Of a DNA stretch of 46,860 nucleotides, positions 40,566-46,860 are shown piece by piece (positions within the stretch are counted from its first letter, which is position 1; each line of letters begins with the position of its first letter). Position numbers and translations under genes: made by a program. The notes below the pieces were generated by a model. It saw only the letters and a program-made list of their open reading frames with translations. It searched no databases and had not been told where the DNA came from. The DNA is from Oceanicaulis sp. MMSF_3324 (GTDB lineage: Bacteria > Pseudomonadota > Alphaproteobacteria > Caulobacterales > Maricaulaceae): contig NZ_JASHIU010000016.1 in NCBI RefSeq assembly GCF_030733545.1, positions 1 to 46,860 on the forward strand. Reading direction: 5' to 3'.

Positions 40566-41369
40566 TCATTCCGGTTTCGGATTGATCCGGGGATCATGGC
40601 GGGAAGCCTCATACAGCGCGATCGCAGCCGCGTTCGACACATTGAGGCTTTCCGCTTTCGGTCCCATAGGAATGCGCGCCAGCGTCGAGCAATGCTCCGC
40701 CACGCGCGGTCGAAGGCCTGAGCCTTCCGCACCCAGCACCAGCACCAGGCCGGGCCCGGCATGGGCGGCGATCTCATCGCCCAGGCTCGCTTCGGCTTCG
40801 CCGGCGAGCCCGACCACATGGCGCCCGGCCTTCCCAAGCTCGATCAGCGTGTCGGCGATATTGGTCACCTGCACATGGGGAATCGTTTCCGCCGTGCCCA
40901 CGGCGGTCTTGCACAGGGCGCCGAAGAAGGGCGGGGACTTGCGATCCTGGCAGATCACGGCGCGCACGCCGAACGCCGCGCAGGAGCGCAGAATGGCGCC
41001 CACATTGTGCGGGTCGGTGATCTGATCGAGCACCACCAGCAGGCCATGGGTCGGATCTAGCACCGCATTGAGCGATTCTGTGGGCGGGGCGCTGGTTTTC
41101 AGGGCAAACCCCTGGTGCACGGCGCCGTCCGGCAGACGCGAGGTGATCTGACCGGGTTGCTCGATCTCCGCGAGCTTCTGGAACGGGGCGTCCAGCTCGG
41201 CCGCGGCATTGCGCGTGACATGCAAAGAGATGTGTTTTCTCTTGGGGTTGGCCAGAGCGGCCAGGACCGCATGGCGGCCCCAGATCCAGCCCTGATCGGG
41301 GCTGTCTCGGCGGGCTGCATTTCGCGCTGCAGAACCCTTTTTATCGGTGTTGCGCCGTTGAAAAGCCAT
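40566..41369 (-). CDS. rlmB: 23S rRNA (guanosine-2'-O)-methyltransferase RlmB
   Basis: 267-residue SPOUT (TrmH-family) methyltransferase. The N-terminal L30e-like substrate domain begins with WIWGRHAVLAALANPKRKHISLHVTRNA, and the knot domain has DQITDPHNVGAILRSCAAFGVRAVI, LVLGAEGSGLRPRVAEHC and IPMGPKAESLNVSNAAAIALYEASR, the three SPOUT motifs of RlmB. It methylates G2251 (E. coli numbering) in 23S rRNA with SAM. Start at 41369 (MAFQRRNTDKKG) follows the usual basic N-terminus. Only two bases separate its stop from the convergent DUF2807-like gene. It is divergent from tRNA-Tyr. Confidence 0.93.
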   Translation of the reverse strand: MAFQRRNTDKKGSAARNAARRDSPDQGWIWGRHAVLAALANPKRKHISLHVTRNAAAELDAPFQKLAEIEQPGQITSRLPDGAVHQGFALKTSAPPTESLNAVLDPTHGLLVVLDQITDPHNVGAILRSCAAFGVRAVICQDRKSPPFFGALCKTAVGTAETIPHVQVTNIADTLIELGKAGRHVVGLAGEAEASLGDEIAAHAGPGLVLVLGAEGSGLRPRVAEHCSTLARIPMGPKAESLNVSNAAAIALYEASRHDPRINPKPE

Positions 41370-41510
41370 GACTATAGTCCGCGCTCCAAATCGGGGAGCG
41401 GCCTCGTTAAAGCCCTTGGCGCTTCGGCGCAATCGGTTGATGCGGTAGATCCTCGAAATGGCCCGGCGGCTGAGCTCCCAATCAGTCGTCGCCGCGGATG
41501 CGGACCCTGT

Positions 41511-41596
41511 GGAGGGGTGGGAGAGTGGTTAAATCCAGCAGACTGTAAATCTGCCCGCTTCGGCGTACGCTGGTTCGAATCCAGCCCCCTCCACCA
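41511..41596 (+). tRNA. tRNA-Tyr (GTA), long variable arm, CCA encoded
   Basis: 86-nt class II tRNA. Acceptor GGAGGGG (41511-41517) / CCCCTCC (41586-41592), anticodon loop CTGTAAA (GTA), long variable arm (CCCGCTTCGGCGTAC), T arm CTGG TTCGAAT CCAG, A73 and encoded CCA. Confidence 0.97.
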
Positions 41597-41723
41597 TCCT
41601 TCGCTCGCTGCGCGAGCTTCGGCTGGGCAAGCCCAAACCTTCGCCTTCAAGTGCATCTGCAATCGGACCGCCTGTGCCGTCTCGACAAGGGCAGGGCGGA
41701 CACGCTATCTAATCAGACCCGGC

Positions 41724-41797
41724 GCGGGTGTAGTTCAATGGTAGAACGGCAGCCTTCCAAGCTGCATACGTGGGTTCGATTCCCATCACCCGCTCCA
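41724..41797 (+). tRNA. tRNA-Gly (TCC), CCA encoded
   Basis: Acceptor GCGGGTG (41724-41730) / CACCCGC (41787-41793), anticodon stem GCAGC/GCTGC around CTTCCAA (TCC), T loop TTCGATT, T73 and encoded CCA (41795-41797). Lies 127 bases after tRNA-Tyr on the same strand; the tRNA-Tyr, tRNA-Gly and tuf order is common in bacteria. Confidence 0.97.
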
Positions 41798-41935
41798 GCC
41801 TCTCTTTCATTTGACGGCCTCTGAACGTGCAGCGCCTTAGTGCGGGGCATCGCTGTATTACCAATGCTTCACTAGGGTTTATCGTCGGTCTCGGCTCTGC
41901 TGGCCTTAGCGCCAGCCTGATGGAGACCGTTTCAA

Positions 41936-42622
41936 ATGCCCTTGCCGCTCAGCACGCTCGCCCTGACCGTCGCCCTCAACGCCTGTACCGGCGCGACGTG
42001 TCTGGAGCCACGGACCTGGCCCGCGCCCATGCGCGGGGTCGACGGTGCCAGCCTGTCTTCGCCCTACCAGCCCGACGCCCGCATCCGTGTGCCCGACGAG
42101 GCGGTTTATATCGGGGCGCAGCGCTGGGCGCTTTATGACGCCGTGGACGCGGAGTTGCATCTGTTTGTCGAGGCGGGTGAGGACCGGATCGTGGACCGGC
42201 TCTACTGGATTCAGTTCGAAGCCTATCTGCCGAGCTTGCCTAATGCAGAGTACGACTTTCATCGCTCCGATCTGGAGCGACGCCCGCTGGGGGGCGCCGA
42301 CTTTTTCGTCCGGGCGCGCTTTGGCGAAGGCGACAGCGATGAGCCCGAGCCGGGCTCGGACAACGCCATGATGCGCGCCGTACTGGCCGAGGCGGGCTAC
42401 GCCTTGCCAGCCGAAACCATCAACGCGACCATGAAGCATATTCTCGATCCCGATGACCCGCGCGAAGAGCTGATGATCATCTATATCGAGGACCTCGAGC
42501 CCACGGGTTCAACCATGAACGAGATCATCGAAACCCGCCTGGAGGGCCCGCTCTGGGCCGGCCTGTCCCAGGGCGTGCTCGATCGCGCCCAGGCGCGGAT
42601 CAGTGTGGAGGCGGGGGAGTAA
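41936..42622 (+). CDS. Hypothetical secreted or lipid-anchored protein
   Basis: 228 residues, domain not recognised. The N-terminus MPLPLSTLALTVALNACTGATC is a short hydrophobic leader; LNAC could be a lipobox (C17), which would make it a lipoprotein. The rest is acidic and contains RLYWIQFEAYLPSLPNAEYDFH, GADFFVRARFGEGDSDEPEPGSDN and MIIYIEDLEPTG, giving the impression of a beta-rich, single globular domain. GGAGA lies 8 bases before the ATG. It follows tRNA-Gly by 138 bases, and kefF begins 84 bases after it. Confidence 0.7.
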   Translation: MPLPLSTLALTVALNACTGATCLEPRTWPAPMRGVDGASLSSPYQPDARIRVPDEAVYIGAQRWALYDAVDAELHLFVEAGEDRIVDRLYWIQFEAYLPSLPNAEYDFHRSDLERRPLGGADFFVRARFGEGDSDEPEPGSDNAMMRAVLAEAGYALPAETINATMKHILDPDDPREELMIIYIEDLEPTGSTMNEIIETRLEGPLWAGLSQGVLDRAQARISVEAGE

Positions 42623-42706
42623 GCGCTACGCCCCCCGATTGCACATCTCGCCCGAAGCGCGGCATGCTGACCTTTCACGGGGCAGCCGGGTCGGAGAGGG
42701 CGTTTC

Positions 42707-43333
42707 ATGTCACGCATACTGGTCTATTTCGCCCATCCCGGACGGCGCTATTCGCGGGCCAATCTGGGCATGGCGGACACGGTCAGTCATCTGGCCGGGG
42801 TGACCTATATCGACCTGTACGAGCATTATCCGCGCCACGATATCGATATCGAGACCGAGCAGGACCGGCTCCTGGAGCATGACGTCATCGTCTTCCAGTT
42901 CCCGCTGTTCTGGTATTCCACGCCGTCCTTGCTCAAGGACTGGATCGATCTGGTGCTGGAACACGGCTTTGCCTATGGCGAGGGCGGAGAGCAGCTCAGG
43001 GACAAGGCGCTGTTATGCGCGATCACCTGCTCATCCTCTGAAGAGGCGTATTCGTCTGAGGGGTTCCAGCACTACCCGCTGCGCACCTTCCTGACCCCGC
43101 TCGAACAGACCGCGCGCCTGTGCCAGATGCGCTTTCTGCCGCCCTATGTGCTCTATGACTCGCTCAAGGCGTCCGAGGATGAGCGCCTGGGCCATCATGA
43201 GCTGGGCTATAAGCGCCTGATGATCGGCTTGCGCGAAGGCGATTTCGATTACGAGCGCGCGCGGGAGATCGATATTCTCAAAGCGGACGGGCTCGACGCC
43301 GTCCTGCCCGCGGCGGAGGCGAGCCATGGGTGA
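42707..43333 (+). CDS. kefF: KefF-like NAD(P)H:quinone oxidoreductase, ancillary protein of KefC
   Basis: 208-residue flavodoxin-fold protein of the MdaB/KefF group. Blocks are SRILVYFAHPGRRYSRAN, VIVFQFPLFWYSTPSLLKDWIDLVLEHGFAYGEGG and LLCAITCSSSEEAYSSEGFQHYPLRTFLTP; the FPLFWYSTPS region is the FMN and substrate contact. KefF binds the soluble face of KefC and is needed for full activity, and also reduces quinones and electrophiles. It overlaps kefC by 8 bases, so expression is coupled. GAGAGGG precedes the ATG. Confidence 0.92.
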   Translation: MSRILVYFAHPGRRYSRANLGMADTVSHLAGVTYIDLYEHYPRHDIDIETEQDRLLEHDVIVFQFPLFWYSTPSLLKDWIDLVLEHGFAYGEGGEQLRDKALLCAITCSSSEEAYSSEGFQHYPLRTFLTPLEQTARLCQMRFLPPYVLYDSLKASEDERLGHHELGYKRLMIGLREGDFDYERAREIDILKADGLDAVLPAAEASHG

Positions 43334-45275
43334 TTTCCTGCTTCTGGCGACGCTGTTTCTGGGCGCGGGCGTGATCGCCGTCCCCCTGGCCACCCGTCTG
43401 GGGCTGGGCTCGGTGCTGGGCTATCTGCTGGCGGGGATCGCGCTGAGCCCGATCCTGGGGCTTCTGCATGTGGACGTGATCGCCATCCAGCATTTCGCCG
43501 AGTTCGGCGTGGTGATGATGCTGTTCATTGTCGGGCTGGAGCTCGAGCCGCGGCGCCTGTGGGAGATGCGCGGGCGCCTTCTGGGGCTGGGCGGATTGCA
43601 AGTGGGGATCACCGCGGCGGTGGTGATCGCGATCTGCCTGTCCTTTGGCATGCCCTGGCGACAGGGCGTGGCGGTGGGCTTCATCATCGCCTTGTCCTCC
43701 ACCGCGATTGTCCTTCAGACCCTGACCGAACGCGGGTTGATGAATTCTGATGGCGGGCGCAGCAGCTTTTCCGTGCTGTTGTTCCAGGACATCGCCGTCA
43801 TCTTCATGCTGGCGCTGTTTCCGCTCCTGTCGGCGCCGGACCTCTTTGGCTCGACCGTGACCCATGGGGGCGAAAGCGCGAGCGGACATGGCGGCGGGGG
43901 AGATCTTACGCCCTTCACCGGGCTGCCGGGCTGGGGGCAGGGGCTGGTCAGCCTCGCCGCCATCGCCATCGTCGTGGGGATTGGCAGCTATCTGACCCGG
44001 CCCTTGTTCCGCTTTATCGCCATGGCGCGCCTGCGCGAGCTGTTCACCGCTGCCGCCCTGATGCTGGTGGTGGGGATCGCCCTGTTGATGACGCTGGCGG
44101 GCCTGTCTCCAGCGCTGGGCGCGTTTCTGGCGGGCGTGGTGCTGGCGAATTCGGAATACCGGCACGAGCTTGAAAGCCATATCGACCCGTTCCGGGGGCT
44201 CCTGCTGGGCCTGTTCTTCATCACCGTGGGCGCGGCGGTGGACTTCCAGCTTCTGGCTGATCAGTTCTGGTCAACCCTAGGGATGACGCTGGGCGTCATC
44301 GTGATCAAGGCGCTGATCCTGTTCGCGCTCAGTCTTGTCTTCCGTATTGGCGGCTCGGACCGCTGGCTGTTCACGCTGGGGCTGGCGCAGGCGGGCGAGT
44401 TCGGCTTCGTGCTGCTGACCCTGACCGTGTCGGAGAACATTCTGCCCACAGCGGTGTCGAGCCAGCTCTTGCTGGTGGTGGCGCTCTCCATGCTGCTCAC
44501 CCCGGGCCTGTTCGTGCTCTATGACCGGATCTGCGTGATCATGGCGAAGCGCCGGGAGCCGGCTGAGGCGGACGAGATCGACTCTACCGCGGACATCATC
44601 ATCGCCGGACACGGACGGGTGGGCGGCATCGTCAACCGCATGCTGCGCGCCTATGGCCATGAGACGACCGTGCTCGACTATTCCTCCAGCCAGCTCGAGG
44701 CGCTGCGCGCCTTCGGCTTCAAGGTGTTCTTCGGCGACGCCAGCCGCCCCGACCTCCTTCATGCGGCCGGGATCGAGAACGCCAAGCTCTTGATCGTGGC
44801 GCTCGACAATCGCGACCAGATTACCGAGCTGGTCCGGTATGTCTGCAAGCACCATCCCCATGTTCATGTCATCGCGCGGGCGACCTCGCGCGAGCATGTC
44901 TATGACCTGTACGCCGTGGGCTGCCGGGACATGATTCGCGAAACCTTTGATTCCAGCGTCCGGATCGGGCGCAGCGCTTTTGAGGCGTTGGGCGCGCACG
45001 CCTTTGACGCGGAACAGATGTCCCGGGCGTTTGTTCAGGAAGATCGCAAGATGCTGCGGGAAATGGCCGAGGTCTATGACCCTGACATTCCCAATCACAA
45101 GAACCCGGCCTTTGTGACCCGGGCGCGTGAAGTGCTGGCGCGGCAGCAGGACGAGCTGAGCGGCGGCGGTCGGGTATTGGGCGCCATGAACGACCGGCGC
45201 TGGTCGCCCCCGACGCCCAAGGATGTGCGGGTGGAGCGCGACCAGGCGCGCTCCGACCCCGATGCGCCGGATTAG
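43326..45275 (+). CDS. kefC: Glutathione-regulated potassium efflux antiporter, KefC type (CPA2)
   Basis: 649 residues. The first ~395 form the CPA2 cation:proton exchanger domain with 12-13 helices (LGLGSVLGYLLAGIALSPILGL, MMLFIVGLELEPRRLW, ALSSTAIVLQTLTERGLM, SPALGAFLAGVVLANSEYRHELES, LAQAGEFGFVLLTL). A Rossmann RCK/KTN domain follows from about 422 (ADIIIAGHGRVGGIVNRML), with FGDASRPDLLHAAG and RDMIRETFDSSVRIGRSAFEALG as in KefC. Efflux of K+ with H+ entry acidifies the cytoplasm and protects against electrophiles; glutathione adducts open it. An insertion rich in Gly/His (THGGESASGHGGGG) lies between helices around 180-195. A charged ~70-residue tail ends the protein. Together with kefF this is a complete Kef system. 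Confidence 0.94.
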   Translation: MGDFLLLATLFLGAGVIAVPLATRLGLGSVLGYLLAGIALSPILGLLHVDVIAIQHFAEFGVVMMLFIVGLELEPRRLWEMRGRLLGLGGLQVGITAAVVIAICLSFGMPWRQGVAVGFIIALSSTAIVLQTLTERGLMNSDGGRSSFSVLLFQDIAVIFMLALFPLLSAPDLFGSTVTHGGESASGHGGGGDLTPFTGLPGWGQGLVSLAAIAIVVGIGSYLTRPLFRFIAMARLRELFTAAALMLVVGIALLMTLAGLSPALGAFLAGVVLANSEYRHELESHIDPFRGLLLGLFFITVGAAVDFQLLADQFWSTLGMTLGVIVIKALILFALSLVFRIGGSDRWLFTLGLAQAGEFGFVLLTLTVSENILPTAVSSQLLLVVALSMLLTPGLFVLYDRICVIMAKRREPAEADEIDSTADIIIAGHGRVGGIVNRMLRAYGHETTVLDYSSSQLEALRAFGFKVFFGDASRPDLLHAAGIENAKLLIVALDNRDQITELVRYVCKHHPHVHVIARATSREHVYDLYAVGCRDMIRETFDSSVRIGRSAFEALGAHAFDAEQMSRAFVQEDRKMLREMAEVYDPDIPNHKNPAFVTRAREVLARQQDELSGGGRVLGAMNDRRWSPPTPKDVRVERDQARSDPDAPD

Positions 45276-45913
45276 GCGGCTTTCACATGCATCATGGCGT
45301 CGCCAATGCTGTCCTCGCCCTCTGAAAGCTCGAACACGGCGCCGGAGGCTTCGGGCACGCTGACGCAGCGTTCCAGAACTTCCGCGACGTCTTCACGGGA
45401 CACTTCAGAGCCGCTGACATGGTCCGCGGACACTTCGACACAGCCCGTGCCCGGATCATTGGTCAGGGAGACGGGACGGACGATGGCGTAATCAATCCCG
45501 GCGGTTTCCAGGTGTTCGTCCGCCGCCTTCTTGGCCTCAAGATAATGACGCAGACCTTCGGGCCCCTTGTCCGGATTGTCGGCGCCGACCGAGCTGAGCA
45601 TGACGAAGCGGCGGACGCCGGCGCGCTTGGCCTTCTCGATCAGGGAAATGGCGCCGTCACGGTCAATGGCCTCGGTCTGGGAGGCCGGCGTGTCGCCGCC
45701 GGAGCCGGCGGCGAAAATCACCGCATCCATGCCCTGGGCCACATCATCGGGCAGGTTTGCGAGGTCCGCCGTCTGCGTCTGAACGCCTTCGGGCAGCACG
45801 CTCAGGTCTGAGCTCTCGCGCACTAGGGCGATCGGGGTGCGGCCCGACTGCTGGATTTTCTCGGTCAGTTTGCGACCGGTCAGGCCGGTCGCGCCGGCGA
45901 TGAGAATACGCAT
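45272..45913 (-). CDS. NAD(P)-binding oxidoreductase, atypical SDR (NmrA/YwnB-like)
   Basis: 213 residues. N-terminal MRILIAGATGLTGRKLTEKIQQSG is the GxxGxxG dinucleotide fold; MLSSVGADNPDKGPEGLRHYLEAKKAADEHL carries the SDR serine and lysine elements, and GIDYAIVRPVSL follows. This matches atypical SDRs that act as redox-sensing or quinone-reducing proteins. Start at 45913 has the standard motif at its N-terminus; the longer frame is unsupported. It runs tail to tail with kefC, and the two stop codons overlap (45272-45275). Together with kefFC it would fit electrophile or redox stress, but that is inference from position. Confidence 0.88.
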   Translation of the reverse strand: MRILIAGATGLTGRKLTEKIQQSGRTPIALVRESSDLSVLPEGVQTQTADLANLPDDVAQGMDAVIFAAGSGGDTPASQTEAIDRDGAISLIEKAKRAGVRRFVMLSSVGADNPDKGPEGLRHYLEAKKAADEHLETAGIDYAIVRPVSLTNDPGTGCVEVSADHVSGSEVSREDVAEVLERCVSVPEASGAVFELSEGEDSIGDAMMHVKAA

Positions 45914-46195
45914 GGTGTTCTCCTGTTTCTGCTCAGCATCGGGAACATCCCGGGCTTGGTTCAGAAACGGGCCGAGGAGGGGGATTGTTCCGGTCGGGCT
46001 GCGAACACAGGGCCAGAGCGTCACTGGCAAGCGGGTCTTATCTGCAGAAGCCTGCGTTCAAGACGCTTTCTCCCTTGCCTTGGAGCAGAACGGGCGCTAT
46101 GCCCCGCGCAATCGCCCTGGCGCATCGGTCAGCAGTCGGACCGTCGGCTGATGCAAGCGCCGCAAATCCATGTTCCAGCTTGAGGGTCCACGACA

Positions 46196-46860
46196 ATGGC
46201 CAAGGAAAAGTTTGAGCGTACGAAACCGCATGCCAACATCGGCACGATTGGTCACGTTGACCACGGCAAGACGACGCTGACCGCCGCGATCACCAAATAC
46301 TTTGGTGACTTCCGCGCGTACGACCAGATTGACGGCGCCCCTGAAGAGAAGGCGCGCGGCATCACGATTTCGACGGCGCACGTTGAGTATGAGACGGATG
46401 CCCGTCACTACGCTCACGTGGACTGCCCGGGCCACGCCGACTACGTGAAGAACATGATCACGGGTGCGGCTCAGATGGACGGCGCGATCCTGGTTGTGAA
46501 CGCGGCGGACGGCCCGATGCCGCAGACGCGCGAGCACATCCTCCTGGCTCGCCAGGTCGGCGTGCCGGCTCTGGTGGTGTTCATGAACAAGGTCGACCAG
46601 GTTGACGACGAGGAGCTTCTGGAGCTCGTCGAGATGGAAGTTCGCGAACTTCTGTCCTCCTACGACTTCCCGGGCGACGACATTCCGATCATCGCGGGCT
46701 CTGCGCTGGCGGCGATGGAAGGCCGTGATCCGGAAATCGGCGAGAACAAGATCAAGGAACTGATGGCGGCTGTGGATGAGTATATCCCGACCCCGGAACG
46801 TCCGAAGGATCAGGACTTCCTGATGCCGATCGAAGACGTGTTCTCGATCTCCGGCCGCGG
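46196..46860 (+). CDS. tuf: Elongation factor Tu, N-terminal part (3' truncated by window)
   Basis: 221 codons of the GTPase that delivers aminoacyl-tRNA to the ribosome. P-loop GHVDHGKTT, switch [13 protein letters not shown], switch [15 protein letters not shown] and the guanine-specificity MNKVDQVD are all visible. The start [24 protein letters not shown] is invariant. GAGGG sits about 10 bases before the ATG. Codon use is biased to GTT, GGT, GCT and CGT, in line with very high expression. The frame is open at the right edge of the window. Upstream, 45914-46195 holds no gene that I can support. Confidence 0.98.
   Translation, partial: MAKEKFERTKPHANIGTIGHVDHGKTTLTAAITKYFGDFRAYDQIDGAPEEKARGITISTAHVEYETDARHYAHVDCPGHADYVKNMITGAAQMDGAILVVNAADGPMPQTREHILLARQVGVPALVVFMNKVDQVDDEELLELVEMEVRELLSSYDFPGDDIPIIAGSALAAMEGRDPEIGENKIKELMAAVDEYIPTPERPKDQDFLMPIEDVFSISGR

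Noticed and set aside
41827-42138. 103-codon plus frame overlapping the start of the hypothetical gene at 41936
   Set aside because: Out of frame with the longer gene, which has its own ribosome site and leader peptide; the short frame is a shadow.

Overview
The window is 46.9 kb of GC-rich, gene-dense DNA that looks like the chromosome of a marine, dimorphic-type alphaproteobacterium of the Caulobacterales/Maricaulales/Hyphomonadaceae group. This rests on gene content (DUF2336 proteins, an orphan Hpt/receiver pair, an arginine succinyltransferase operon, TTAA-N7-TTAA-like and GANTC sites in promoters) and on a tRNA-His that lacks G-1 and carries A73 with a G1-U72 pair, a trait of one alphaproteobacterial clade. 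The exact genus is inference. I see no prophage, insertion sequence, integrase, CRISPR array or rRNA gene.

Layout. 1-0.4 kb: 3' end of an OmpA-type outer membrane protein gene and its terminator. 0.6-7.1 kb: one tight operon (PLP cystathionine gamma-synthase-like enzyme, M20 carboxypeptidase G2-like hydrolase, astA, astD, astB) for arginine degradation; astC and astE are absent and the M20 enzyme is a good candidate for the missing succinylglutamate desuccinylase. 7.1-12.0 kb (minus strand): secreted beta/gamma-crystallin protein, gamma-glutamyltransferase, AsmA-family protein. 12.2-16.5 kb: M48 lipoprotein protease, tRNA-His, two small hypothetical genes, a glycine-oxidase-like flavoenzyme, a lytic-transglycosylase-like protein.

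16.6-20.8 kb: a signalling-flavoured block. A DUF2336 gene (plus strand) converges on a minus-strand run DUF2336 - NAD kinase - receiver - Hpt; the two units meet at a perfect 28-bp palindrome, and CtrA-like and GANTC sites lie in the flanking promoters. 20.9-29.8 kb: egtB, class II aldolase, a predicted outer membrane barrel, a two-gene RND efflux pump, a retropepsin-like protein that has lost its catalytic motif, and a c-type cytochrome.

30-35.9 kb: tRNA-Thr, metG, a small conserved-looking gene, an exported M20D amidohydrolase - RidA - DUF819 transporter operon, then a short transcription-unit-like element: a 26-codon ORF preceded by a 15-base perfect complement of the 16S rRNA 3' end and followed by an intrinsic terminator. 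36.0-41.4 kb: ABC-2 exporter pair, AidB-like flavoprotein, a DUF2807-like repeat protein, RlmB. 41.5-46.9 kb: tRNA-Tyr and tRNA-Gly, a hypothetical gene, the kefF-kefC potassium efflux pair, an NAD(P)-binding oxidoreductase overlapping kefC tail to tail, and the start of tuf (EF-Tu), which runs off the window.

Most attractive leads: the astE-replacement hypothesis, the extended anti-SD mini-gene, the double-DUF2336/Hpt/receiver block with its palindrome, the two-clamp crystallin protein and the degenerate retropepsin.
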